Assembly (NCBI RefSeq): GCF_024218795.1
Contig: NZ_CP100402.1
Coordinates: forward strand, 340,377 to 404,376
Direction of reading: 5' to 3'
DNA from: Halorussus aquaticus
GTDB taxonomy: Archaea > Halobacteriota > Halobacteria > Halobacteriales > Haladaptataceae
Length of the DNA: 64,000 bases
Shown: in pieces, positions 8,855-16,343 of the stretch
Numbering within the stretch: the first letter of the stretch is position 1
Layout of the letters: each line of letters begins with the position of its first letter
The notes under the pieces: model-generated
What the model was told of the DNA's origin: nothing
Seen by the model: the letters and a program-made list of their open reading frames with translations, nothing else
The model's database searches: none
Made by a program: the position numbers and the translations under genes

Positions 8855-9739
8855 ATGGACGACACGGGGACAGAGGACGGTACGACCGAAATCAGCTGGG
8901 TACAATCGCCACGTGCCGATTTGTCGACTCCGATGGTCGAGTCGCTGCCGTACGTCGAACTCAAACTCGAACATCCGAATCTCGCTCCGACCAGTTACGG
9001 CGAGTCGTTTTTTCCGGACGCGGTTCCCTACGAGTTCGACGGTGACTATCGGGTCTTCTACTGGCGTCCGACTCTCGATACGGGGACGAGCGAGCAACCG
9101 GATTGGCAGGGCGTCTGTGCGACGACGGACACGCTATCGGTCGTCGAGAAAGGTCGTCCGTACACGCCCGAGTTCGTCTCCCGTCGTGCGGAGACGGAGG
9201 TCGTCGTGGAAGGGACCATCGGCGGAGACTCGACGACGGCGGTCGTCCGGTCGTACTCCGCTCCCGACGTTCGAATCCGGGAGGTGACGGCATCACGGCT
9301 CGAACTGCTGGCCGACGGGACCGAGTACACCGTTTCCAGCGGAACCCGACGGCGTATTTCGCTCTCGGAGCAGACGGTGGAACGCGCGGACGGCGACGGA
9401 ACGATGGCTGTCACTCCCGAACTGGTCGTTCGATTCCCCGGAGAGCGAGAACTCCACCATCCCGCCCCCGGCGCGGAGTACCGGTTGTTCCCCTCGTTCG
9501 GTCTCGAACTCGACACCGTCTCGAATCCCGCTCCGGTTCCGACGACGAACGGCGAACTCGACCACGCCGCATTTGCAACGTCTCTGGGGGTCGACCTGTC
9601 CGACCGGCCCTATCCCGAGCGCGTCCTCTGGCAGGCGTTCGCCTATACAGCGTTCGACCCCCACACTGAGACTGTTCCCCGTCTTACGCAGTTCCGGACG
9701 GGTCACCTCGCACTCCTGAATAGTCCGCCAGAGTCGTGA
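8855..9739 (+). CDS. Conserved hypothetical protein divergent from the DUF2249 gene
   Basis: This is a 294-residue soluble protein that I do not recognise. It reads as a beta-rich, acidic haloarchaeal protein with no signal peptide or membrane segment. Features include YDGDYRVFYW-like aromatic stretches and a run of short beta strands (VVRSYSAPDVRIREVTASR). It is transcribed divergently from the four-domain DUF2249 gene, so a shared regulatory region at about 8692-8854 is likely, and a linked nitrogen-oxide role is a guess from neighbours only. The start is the ATG of MDDTGTEDG; the upstream open frame starting at 8813 is basic and less likely. Confidence 0.7.
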   Translation: MDDTGTEDGTTEISWVQSPRADLSTPMVESLPYVELKLEHPNLAPTSYGESFFPDAVPYEFDGDYRVFYWRPTLDTGTSEQPDWQGVCATTDTLSVVEKGRPYTPEFVSRRAETEVVVEGTIGGDSTTAVVRSYSAPDVRIREVTASRLELLADGTEYTVSSGTRRRISLSEQTVERADGDGTMAVTPELVVRFPGERELHHPAPGAEYRLFPSFGLELDTVSNPAPVPTTNGELDHAAFATSLGVDLSDRPYPERVLWQAFAYTAFDPHTETVPRLTQFRTGHLALLNSPPES

Positions 9740-9841
9740 TGGCGTTCGACCGACGTGGCGGAATCGACACGAAAAATCACGGCACAGATTGAATAAAGAA
9801 ACCGCATTTGCAACAACTGCTACGTCGACGTACCGCTGTTC

Positions 9842-10735
9842 TCACTTCCGCCAGCGGTTCGAAGGTCGAACTGTGTCCGCGGCCCACGTACCGAGTTGCT
9901 CCCGTTCTGCTGCTGTGAGATATAGGTAATCGGAGCGAGGGCCGTCCCGAAGTACCAGGGGGTCACCTCGCTCGTCACGACAACGGACGTAGTGTATGCC
10001 GTCTCCCCACGCGGCTTGCAACGCCTGGAGTATGTCCTGTGAGGCAGTGACCTCTCCGGAGACAACGATATCGTCTCGCGTCGCTCCTGCTAACTGTATC
10101 GCTTCCAGTGCATCGGGAGCCGTCTGTCGGAGTACCGCAGTAAGTCCACACAGTGAGACCGAGGACGGCGATCGATCCAGTCGCAAGAGATCGCCCCACA
10201 GCGAGGCGTCCGCCGAGACTTGGTCTGATTCCTTCCCATAGACAGCGTATTCCGTCAGCCCCGTCTCAGCTGCCGGGTTCGTCCCGTTCTCCGCACGAAT
10301 CGTATCGCACTCACTACTGGCCGGGAACAGTCGGGCGAGCTGGTCGGGCGACACAGCGTCAGCGAGGTGTTGATACTCCGGGACGTCAAGGTAAACCGAG
10401 TCGGCGTCGCTGTCCGCTCGTGCAAACACTGGGTTCCCTTTTTTGTCTCGGAACTCCGCGACCAGCAACGAGTCAGACAATAGTGCCACAACGGCATCCT
10501 GCACCGCTGGCGTCGCAGTGAGTTCACCTTGGAGCGTGTCATCGTCAACCGTTGCGCCCGCTTCGACGAGGACGTCTACCGCCTCAGCGTCGACGTACTC
10601 AGAGAGCAGCGAGTAGATCCCCATAACCTCTACCGTTTCTACCTCGCGCTGTGTCGTCCTCAGTACATTCTGCACGACTATTCTAACGTCGCAATGGGGT
10701 TCGGTGCCGTAGTGGCGGATCGTGAACTGTCGCAT
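9842..10735 (-). CDS. Hypothetical protein with an internal domain duplication
   Basis: This 297-residue protein is unrecognised but carries two copies of one domain of about 85 residues, near positions 38-125 and 195-283. They align as AEAVDVLVEAGATVDDDTLQ with ALEAIQLAGATRDDIVVSG, then EFRDKKGNPVFAR with RCRDERGDPLVLRDG, then DADSVYLDVPEYQHLA with PRSDYLYLTAAEREQLG. No catalytic motif is visible. Downstream, at 9790-9810 on the minus strand, a TTTCTTTATTCA tract also occurs after two other genes in this window and may be a terminator. Confidence 0.7.
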   Translation of the reverse strand: MRQFTIRHYGTEPHCDVRIVVQNVLRTTQREVETVEVMGIYSLLSEYVDAEAVDVLVEAGATVDDDTLQGELTATPAVQDAVVALLSDSLLVAEFRDKKGNPVFARADSDADSVYLDVPEYQHLADAVSPDQLARLFPASSECDTIRAENGTNPAAETGLTEYAVYGKESDQVSADASLWGDLLRLDRSPSSVSLCGLTAVLRQTAPDALEAIQLAGATRDDIVVSGEVTASQDILQALQAAWGDGIHYVRCRDERGDPLVLRDGPRSDYLYLTAAEREQLGTWAADTVRPSNRWRK

Positions 10736-10736
10736 G

Positions 10737-11141
10737 TTATGTTGAAAAAGTTAAAGGAACAGTCTCTTTAGACGGTTTTGTGATTGTGGGTCTATATTTT
10801 AAGCTATTGATGTATATAATCTGGGTCACGTGTTCCAGATACACCCGAGTCGGGTGGAAGTGAGAAAGGCCACGAGAAGGGCATGACGGCCGACGGAGAA
10901 ACCTACTACCGGACAAAAAGGGATTGGTGGGTGAATCCTTGGCCGAGTCCGAGACGTACTCTCGGCAATCTTCTAACTCCTGCCAGAACCCCTGTTCGGG
11001 GAACGTGGAGAAGCTGGATCCCCAATAGACGCCGCTACTTTGGTCGATATACCACCACCCGGAGTCGGTGTTTACGCCCGGAGGATCGGCGAGACTTTCG
11101 ATTACCTTGTCATTGAGGTTGTGCGGGAAGAAGTACATCAC
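10737..11141 (-). CDS. Doubtful hypothetical ORF
   Basis: This is an open frame of 134 codons. The first 80 or so residues (Trp-, Tyr- and Asp-rich, around NTDSGWWYIDQSSGVYWG) look protein-like, while the rest reads through a solitary CRISPR-like repeat and an AT-rich stretch and does not. It may be a small or decayed gene whose true end lies earlier, or a chance frame. No homology is recognised. Bases 11142-11298 show nothing else. Confidence 0.25.
   Translation of the reverse strand: MMYFFPHNLNDKVIESLADPPGVNTDSGWWYIDQSSGVYWGSSFSTFPEQGFWQELEDCREYVSDSAKDSPTNPFLSGSRFLRRPSCPSRGLSHFHPTRVYLEHVTQIIYINSLKYRPTITKPSKETVPLTFST
10832..10861 (+). repeat. Solitary degenerate CRISPR-like repeat
   Basis: The sequence GTTCCAGATACACCCGAGTC continues GGGTGGAAGT. 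It matches the GTTCCAGAYGCACCC head of the window's CRISPR repeats and has the GAGT-type loop of the variant repeats at 59872, 59936 and 63962. No second repeat lies within 100 bases, so it is a relic and not an array. Confidence 0.5.
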
Positions 11142-11298
11142 TGAGATCCTGGTTAGGACCTTCGCAGTTAGGCCATCCCGTGTAAACGGTTCCGGAGCAG
11201 AACCCCGCTGTTCCAGTGCTTTCGATGGATGCAGAAAGGAGGGTGCTTGGAAGGAGGGCGCAGGTCCGTACCAGCTAGCGGGAGGCTGACAGAGAGGA

Positions 11299-11778
11299 TT
11301 AGCCTTCGGACAGGTCCGTTACTGCCATTCCGATTCCGTATGTCAGTGAGACTAACGCGACACCGAACATGAGAAGCCACAAGATAAGGATGAGGTTAAA
11401 CGGAACGGTCCTCACTCCCTCGGGGAGGACGCGCTTTACTGCGATCTTATCTGTGACGATCGGGTGGTAGACCAACTGTGCGACCATCATAACGAGTCCG
11501 GTGGTGGCACCGAAGGCAATGGTCCACCAACTCCCGCCATCGTAGGGGGTCTGTCGGAGGATACTGACGTAGTCGATCATGAGCGTAACCCCGATGAAGT
11601 ACAGGAGACAGATGGTGATAGAGACTACAGAATAATCCAGTATCAGAAAATGCGAACAGAGACCGAGACATATCCCGACAACCCCACCAACGAGTGCTGC
11701 TCGCTTCGTTGGCGGATTTCGAGTTGCCTTCTTGGATGCTGAAGACGGAGTGGAGTGGTTTGATTGATCGGGGGTCAT
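11299..11778 (-). CDS. Small integral membrane protein
   Basis: This is a protein of about 159 residues with four predicted membrane helices: ALVGGVVGICLGLCSHFLI, VVSITICLLYFIGVTLMI, a Trp-initiated WWTIAFGATTGLVMMVA segment and NLILILWLLMFGVALVSL. The N terminus is a short Ser/Thr/Lys-rich cytoplasmic tail. No family is recognised. The ATG at 11778 is chosen; the frame is also open to an ATG at 11823. It stands alone on its strand, so its function cannot be read from context. Confidence 0.65.
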   Translation of the reverse strand: MTPDQSNHSTPSSASKKATRNPPTKRAALVGGVVGICLGLCSHFLILDYSVVSITICLLYFIGVTLMIDYVSILRQTPYDGGSWWTIAFGATTGLVMMVAQLVYHPIVTDKIAVKRVLPEGVRTVPFNLILILWLLMFGVALVSLTYGIGMAVTDLSEG

Positions 11779-11884
11779 CTGATACTCACCAGCTATTGTC
11801 GCGGAAATCGGTTCGGGAGACACCGTTCAATATGTAGAAAAATAAATGTGATTGTGATAAAAGAACCGATCTTCTATAGCGTCA

Positions 11885-11903
11885 CGAGAGACTACATCTC
11901 TCG
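11885..11903. terminator. Perfect hairpin CGAGAGA-CTACA-TCTCTCG
   Basis: The 19-base inverted repeat has a seven-base stem. Near copies occur at 17273-17291 and, in the other orientation, at 19637-19655, two of them directly after genes. A transcription-termination or RNA-processing hairpin is plausible; a protein-binding palindrome is the alternative. Confidence 0.4.
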
Positions 11904-11968
11904 AACGACTACATCTTGGGAGGATTAACTATTAAGCCCCCGGTCGGCCTTCCTGTCTACTAGATATC

Positions 11969-12733
11969 TTGACCCAGTACCAACCCACTCACACTCTCGT
12001 CGTGAGCTATCCAATAGAGGGTACACCACGTCATGAGGAGGTACTGTTCGAGGTCATCCAAGCAGCGTCGTCCTTCGCGGACCGAATCGTCCTATCGATC
12101 GAGACGGGAACAGTAGCCGACGACTACCCTTCGATTATCCAGGAGTTGGACGACACCTTCACACAAACCGGTGGCAGTGATGCTGTACGGTACGACGCTC
12201 ACGTGTCTGAGAGGTCACTAGAAATGATCAAATCACTTCTGGAGATGACTGGGGGTGCCCGCATCTTTGGCATACGGAAAATTGAACTCGTACGCGACTC
12301 CGAACCGTGTCTTCGGTATGTTCCTGATCACGAAGCTTTCACGATGAATGGCGATTCGTCCGATGAAATCATTGATGCAGTCCAAAATGCGATTGACGTC
12401 GAACCGGCAGTGGTTCTCCCAAACCACCTACTGGTGGAATGGGAAGTCACCGGTACGGAATATAGTATTTCTCCACCATCTCTCTGTGTTGGGAACGTCT
12501 GCTATGGCCTCTCTCGACTCGCATCGGTCGAAGCGCGTCCAGAGCAGTTGGAAATCGAACTCCGATGGTACGAGCCAGAACAAGGCCAACTCGGGCAGGC
12601 AATCAGTTGGGCCGCTTCAAAGATCGGTTTGACACGACCAGACACGCTCCGCTTTGAATCGACAGCGGAACTCTCTGACGCTGTAGAGATACTGCAAACA
12701 GTGACAGCAGCAACCGGGAAAGACGTACTCTAA
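11969..12733 (+). CDS. Hypothetical soluble protein
   Basis: This 254-residue protein is not recognised. It appears globular and soluble, beginning with a strand-rich THTLVVSYPIEG, then a helix HEEVLFEVIQAASSFADRIVLSI that resembles the start of a Rossmann-like fold. A later region (EIELRWYEPEQGQLGQAISWA) ends in a C-terminal helix. The start is a TTG at 11969, because no ATG lies in the conserved part. The base composition is a little less GC-rich than the metabolic genes upstream, which fits the accessory character of this stretch. Confidence 0.55.
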   Translation: MTQYQPTHTLVVSYPIEGTPRHEEVLFEVIQAASSFADRIVLSIETGTVADDYPSIIQELDDTFTQTGGSDAVRYDAHVSERSLEMIKSLLEMTGGARIFGIRKIELVRDSEPCLRYVPDHEAFTMNGDSSDEIIDAVQNAIDVEPAVVLPNHLLVEWEVTGTEYSISPPSLCVGNVCYGLSRLASVEARPEQLEIELRWYEPEQGQLGQAISWAASKIGLTRPDTLRFESTAELSDAVEILQTVTAATGKDVL

Positions 12734-12819
12734 CTGGAATCCCTTCTCGGATACGATGCACATGGTCTGCTTGGACGAAGCGATTTCCTCGCGGCGCGGA
12801 AAACCGTGTACAATCATGA

Positions 12820-13354
12820 GTGCGGACCGCGACGAAGATTCGCCTCGACAAGTACCAGTACGGCGAACTCGTGGACATCATTCGCGGCCACGTCGAGGCG
12901 GGACTGCGGCATGGCGCGGCCGACGACACGACGATAGCGCGCATCGCGGACCTCGCGGCCGGGGACGCGCGGTTCGCCATCGCGTTGCTTCACCGGGCCG
13001 CCGAGCGCGGAGATTGAGGTTCGTGACCCATTGAGTCCGAAGTTGGTCGAGGATATAGCCGACGACACCGAGACAGAGGTCCACGAGCGCAACGTCTATC
13101 GGTTGTCCACCAATCAGCGGATTCTGCTCGAAATCGTCCGGGAGTCGGGGGAGATTGCGGCGGGCGAGTTGTACGACGAGTACGAGCAGCGTGTGGGGAA
13201 TCCGAAGTCGAAGCCCACGCGACGGCGGTATCTCCAGTCGTTAGAGCGGTACGAGTTGGTCGAGCAGTTCGGGCGGACGCGAGGGACGTGCTATCGGTAC
13301 CCATCGCTTCAAGGACGAGATATTAGTATTGCTGGTACCACGCCTAAGTTATGA
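12820..13354 (+). pseudogene. Remnant of an Orc1/Cdc6 replication initiator
   Basis: Two frames together reproduce the C-terminal half of a haloarchaeal Orc1/Cdc6. The first (12820-13017) gives YGELVDIIRGHVEAGLRHG and DLAAGDARFAIALLHRAAERG, the end of the AAA+ region. After a one-base shift near 13015 the second gives LSPKLVEDIADD, then STNQRILLEIVRESGEIAAG and a winged-helix core ending LERYELVEQFGRTRG. The N-terminal ATPase with Walker A and B is missing, so this is a truncated, frameshifted relic. It hints that this region once had, or recombined with, a replication origin. Confidence 0.8.
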
Positions 13355-14064
13355 TAAAAAACAGACGATGGACTTTGCTTATCGTCGGCTCTATCGTGAT
13401 TATCGGACTTTCTCTCGCAATATATCTTTCTTACGAGCAATTCGGGAGAGCAGGTTTGGAGGCGAGTTCTATTTTGACGTCTTCACTCCTCACAATTGCT
13501 TTAGTTGTATTATACCGAGAGCAGCATCTTGCTTTACGGTATCAACAAGAACCGCACCTTGAGATTAGTGACATAGAAATCAAGGAAGATCTCCAGGTAA
13601 TTAGATTGAGAGTTTCCAACTTCGGCGGAGGTCCCGCAACTTCGATGAAGCTAAGGATTGGATTGTACGAATTAAGTGGAGAAGGTCCAATAGAGACAGT
13701 ACAAGGTTCTTTACGGAGAATCGAGTCTATCGGAGATGCAGAGGAGGAAAAGACCCGAGCATCGTCAATAAGACCATCTGAATTAAATATCTGTTTTGAG
13801 GCTACGTCTCGGTCAGTGATATCGCTGGGAGGGACAGGACCAAATCAGGACTCTCTTGCTCGGATACTGGATTCCGAGTTTGAAGGGAATCGAGACGTAA
13901 TTTATGGAAAGGTCTCAGTCTACTACAGTACAAAATTCTCAAAGGACAACAGACATATCTCCGACTTTTCGCTTCAGTTCAACAATCATGATGATATCGA
14001 CTACATACCTATGGATTTCCTACCGTGGGAAGATGAGAATATGAGAAGAGAACTTGGAAGTTAG
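13351..14064 (+). CDS. Membrane-anchored hypothetical protein
   Basis: This 237-residue protein begins with two hydrophobic helices (TLLIVGSIVIIGLSLAIYLS and SSILTSSLLTIALVVLY), then a soluble region of about 180 residues containing a beta-sandwich-like stretch (EISDIEIKEDLQVIRLRVSN). It is not recognised. The coding sequence is noticeably AT-richer than its surroundings, which points to acquisition from elsewhere. Its ATG overlaps the end of the dead orc1 frame by four bases. Bases 14065-14400 contain no gene I can support. Confidence 0.65.
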   Translation: MIKNRRWTLLIVGSIVIIGLSLAIYLSYEQFGRAGLEASSILTSSLLTIALVVLYREQHLALRYQQEPHLEISDIEIKEDLQVIRLRVSNFGGGPATSMKLRIGLYELSGEGPIETVQGSLRRIESIGDAEEEKTRASSIRPSELNICFEATSRSVISLGGTGPNQDSLARILDSEFEGNRDVIYGKVSVYYSTKFSKDNRHISDFSLQFNNHDDIDYIPMDFLPWEDENMRRELGS

Positions 14065-14400
14065 AAATCGCAGGACGTTACTGGAATTCGTTCACTTTCG
14101 CTCATCGCTTCTACCGACCACTCACAGACCATTCTGTGACTCTACCGCCAGAATCAGGATTTATTCGTTCACGCTCGCCAGACACTCTTTTAGTCGGTAT
14201 ATCTCGCACCGAGTATGCCACCGAATCGTGGCCCGAACGCGGGCAGATCGAGCCAGAACCGAACCACGCGACGACCGACGAGATTACGCTACACCAGTGA
14301 GGTCATCCAGATCACGAAGCCGTCGCTCGCGGCGATGAAACCGACGAGGGACATGAGCAAAAGTCGCGTTCAGTGATGGACTGACGGACCAACTATCAAG

Positions 14401-14670
14401 CTACTCTTCGTTGTTTTCCAGTTCTTCTGCGTCGAGATCGCCCGCGAGATACGCGCGACCCTTGTCGGTGATTTGGTAGTATCCTTGTTGGCCGAGTATT
14501 CGCTCGACGTAGCCGTGGTCTTCAAGTAATTTGAGTCGGCGTTTTACGGTTCGCTGTGAGAAGGTTGCTCCCTCAAGCCGCAGATTTTCATAGAGTGGCG
14601 TTGGAGGGAGTGCAATCTCTTTCTCCGCGAGAAATTTGAGAATAGCCTCATCACGGAGATTCGGTTCCAT
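14401..14670 (-). CDS. phiH-type winged-helix repressor
   Basis: This is an 89-residue winged-helix protein resembling the halovirus phiH1 repressor family. The pattern is helix DEAILKFLAEKEIALPPTPLY, recognition helix FSQRTVKRRLKLLEDHGYVE, then the wing and end YYQITDKGRAYLAGDLDAEE. It is divergent from the PadR-like cassette starting at 14893, with an 18-base perfect palindrome in between, so it may be the cassette's repressor. The ending GRAYLAGDLD matches the decayed relative at 53125-53376, next to the second cassette. Confidence 0.8.
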   Translation of the reverse strand: MEPNLRDEAILKFLAEKEIALPPTPLYENLRLEGATFSQRTVKRRLKLLEDHGYVERILGQQGYYQITDKGRAYLAGDLDAEELENNEE

Positions 14671-14760
14671 CAGGCGATTTTTTCACACCAATGCACATAA
14701 CCACACCGAAAAATCCAGTATTTCACCAATTGATTCCGTAGGTCCCTAAATAGTGCCGTC

Positions 14761-14799
14761 TGTCGCTATATAGCGACAATATTTATTACCAGTGGGTAA
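14761..14799. promoter_or_regulatory. Palindromic operators around a TATA box
   Basis: A perfect 18-base palindrome TGTCGCTATATAGCGACA occupies 14761-14778. An AT-rich TATA-like AATATTTATT follows at 14777-14786, and a second inverted repeat TTACC-AGTG-GGTAA covers 14786-14799. They lie between the divergent repressor gene and the winged-helix cassette, so they are good candidate repressor sites. Confidence 0.65.
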
Positions 14800-14892
14800 T
14801 ACGTTCAAGCTAAGGACAACCGGAGGTGCTAGCTCAGGAAAACTGGGCCGGTGTCGCCGCACCGGCCTTCGGTGGTCCTCCACAGGAGAACC

Positions 14893-14985
14893 ATGCACGC
14901 ATTCGCCCAGACGGGACTTGAATGTCCCGCACGACCAGCGGATAGTCTATCAATCGCCCAGACGACGGGAGGTGCCCAGCGATGA
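14893..14985 (+). CDS. 30-residue micro-protein preceding the PadR-like gene
   Basis: A 30-codon frame begins MHAFAQTGLECPARPADS and ends in a TGA that overlaps the ATG of the next gene (ATGA). A Shine-Dalgarno-like GGAG lies six bases before the start. A paralogous micro-frame at 52770-52868 begins MYAFTDAGLESPARRADS and is also fused by a four-base overlap to its PadR-like gene. Conservation of frame, sequence and coupling between two copies argues that it is translated. The function is unknown; a leader peptide that gates translation of the regulator is one option. Confidence 0.7.
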   Translation: MHAFAQTGLECPARPADSLSIAQTTGGAQR

Positions 14986-15314
14986 GCGCGGATTCCTCTC
15001 GGTCGGTCGAGAACCTCCGAGCGTTCGAGCGCGACCTGTTATACGCAGTCCGCGCGCTCGAACGCGACAGCGACAACCCGCCGAAGGGTCTTGTGGTCAA
15101 GGCGTATCTCGATGAACGGTACGGCGATGACATCAATCATTCTCGGCTATACCAGAATCTGGACCGGTTAGCCGAGCGCGGCCTGCTAGAGAAGGCCGAG
15201 AGGGATGGCAGGACCAACGAGTACGCCACCACCGACACTGCCGAGCAACTGCTCGTCCAGCACGCCAAGCGCCGCGCCGACGCAGTCGGCCTGAACGGAG
15301 GTGACTCGAAGTGA
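14982..15314 (+). CDS. PadR-like winged-helix protein (cassette copy 1)
   Basis: This is a 110-residue DNA-binding protein with a PadR-like winged helix: an N-terminal helix NLRAFERDLLYAVRALE, a recognition region INHSRLYQNLDRLAERGLLEK, a wing DGRTNEYATT, and a C-terminal helix that probably dimerises. It is the first regulator of a four-gene, start/stop-overlapping operon. The copy at 52450-52773 is clearly paralogous (ALEDGEPPKGLTIKARLD and NHSRLYQNLDRLVERNLI). Targets are unknown. Confidence 0.8.
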   Translation: MSADSSRSVENLRAFERDLLYAVRALERDSDNPPKGLVVKAYLDERYGDDINHSRLYQNLDRLAERGLLEKAERDGRTNEYATTDTAEQLLVQHAKRRADAVGLNGGDSK

Positions 15315-15703
15315 CCCAAGCCATCGAGGAGTTCGGACCGGACCTCACTGAGGCAATCCCCGAAACCTTCGATGTGTGCGACGACTGCGGAACACCGACG
15401 ATTCAACTCTCGTCACATACGTGTCCGGACCCAGACACTGTAGACGACCCGACGCGCGCCGACCTTGATGCCCGGATCAACAATGACCCGTACCCGGCAC
15501 AGGAGACGGTCCTCGTCATCCAGACCACCGGCCAACGGTCGTACGCCTACCACGAGACCGACCACGACGAGAACCCGCTCTGCCCGGTTGACCACGACGG
15601 ACTTACGCAACTCGCCCGTACGGAAGCACAATCACAGCGGTACGCGCCCTGCCAGTTCTGTCACCGTATCCGCCGCGCGAACGAGGAGGTGACCGGCCAA
15701 TGA
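15311..15703 (+). CDS. Four-cysteine zinc-ribbon-like protein (cassette copy 1)
   Basis: This 130-residue acidic protein has two likely zinc knuckles: CDDCGTPTIQLSSHTC in the first half and CQFCHRIRRAN near the end, with a Cys/His pair (NPLCPVDHDG) between. It overlaps the PadR-like gene before it and the micro-gene after it by four bases each. The paralogue at 52058-52453 keeps the motifs (CEDCGTPTVQLSSHTC and CQFCHRIRRAN). The family is not named; a role as a nucleic-acid or protein adaptor for the neighbouring regulators is inference. Confidence 0.75.
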   Translation: MTQAIEEFGPDLTEAIPETFDVCDDCGTPTIQLSSHTCPDPDTVDDPTRADLDARINNDPYPAQETVLVIQTTGQRSYAYHETDHDENPLCPVDHDGLTQLARTEAQSQRYAPCQFCHRIRRANEEVTGQ

Positions 15704-15858
15704 GTGCGTGTTGGGCGCTGGAGGATGGCGAGTGTCCGGCGTGCAAGACACCGATTCATGCCATCGCCGCCAACAGTCCCACCGAGTGTACGGTCCAGCC
15801 GTGTGGCTGTACCATCCCCAAGGGTATCACTTCTAGTTACGGAGGTGGGGGTCGATGA
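15700..15858 (+). CDS. 52-residue cysteine-rich micro-protein
   Basis: This 52-codon frame encodes MSACWALEDGECPACKTP, then CTVQPCGCTIP and a glycine-rich tail. A CPAC knuckle plus two further cysteines could hold one zinc. Its ATG overlaps the preceding TGA and its TGA overlaps the ATG of the following winged-helix gene, so it sits in the translational chain of the operon. The second cassette has a less clear frame in a similar operon position (51399-51671), but it lies after the winged-helix gene and not before it. Confidence 0.65.
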   Translation: MSACWALEDGECPACKTPIHAIAANSPTECTVQPCGCTIPKGITSSYGGGGR

Positions 15859-16250
15859 AGCAGTCTCGCTCGGTCAATCAGACGGCGGCCGACCTCACCA
15901 GCTATAAGCGCGATCTCTTGCTGGCGGTGTACCGCGCAAACCAAGCCACCGAGACACCTGTCGGCGCGGATGTCAAGCGAGAACTGGAAGCGCTCGGCCA
16001 GACCAACACCGCGGGCGGCCAGTTCTACCCCCGCCTCAATGAACTAGTCGAGCGAGGATTCCTCACCAAGAGCGACCACCCTGACGACGCACGCGGATTC
16101 ACCTGCGACCTCACCGGCGAAGGCAAAACCGTACTCACGCAGTTGTTCGTGCGGAACGCCATCTCGCTCGACATCGACGTTCCCGAGTCCGATCTGCCTG
16201 CGGACCCGCCGCGGCCCGGCCGCCGACTCTGCGGGCGACCTCGCGGATAG
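15855..16250 (+). CDS. Winged-helix regulator (cassette copy 1)
   Basis: This is a 131-residue winged-helix protein: LTSYKRDLLLAVYRANQA as helix 1, VGADVKRELEALGQTN, a recognition segment GQFYPRLNELVERGFLTK, and a wing DDARGFTCDLTGEGK. The paralogue at 51675-52061 matches over this whole core, but the C termini differ; this one ends in a Pro/Arg-rich tail. It is preceded by a strong GGAGGTGGGG ribosome-binding sequence inside the micro-gene. It probably pairs with the PadR-like protein of the same operon in transcriptional control. Confidence 0.8.
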   Translation: MKQSRSVNQTAADLTSYKRDLLLAVYRANQATETPVGADVKRELEALGQTNTAGGQFYPRLNELVERGFLTKSDHPDDARGFTCDLTGEGKTVLTQLFVRNAISLDIDVPESDLPADPPRPGRRLCGRPRG

Positions 16251-16343
16251 CCCGGACACCTTTCGTTCGTCCGTTTCGCGCCCACGAACGCCTAGCAGAC
16301 GGTATCGCTCACCAGCCACTCCTGCCGACAACCCAGAGAACTG

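Noticed and set aside
10832..10861. A CRISPR array at this position
   Set aside because: Only one degenerate repeat is present, with no partner within 100 bases.
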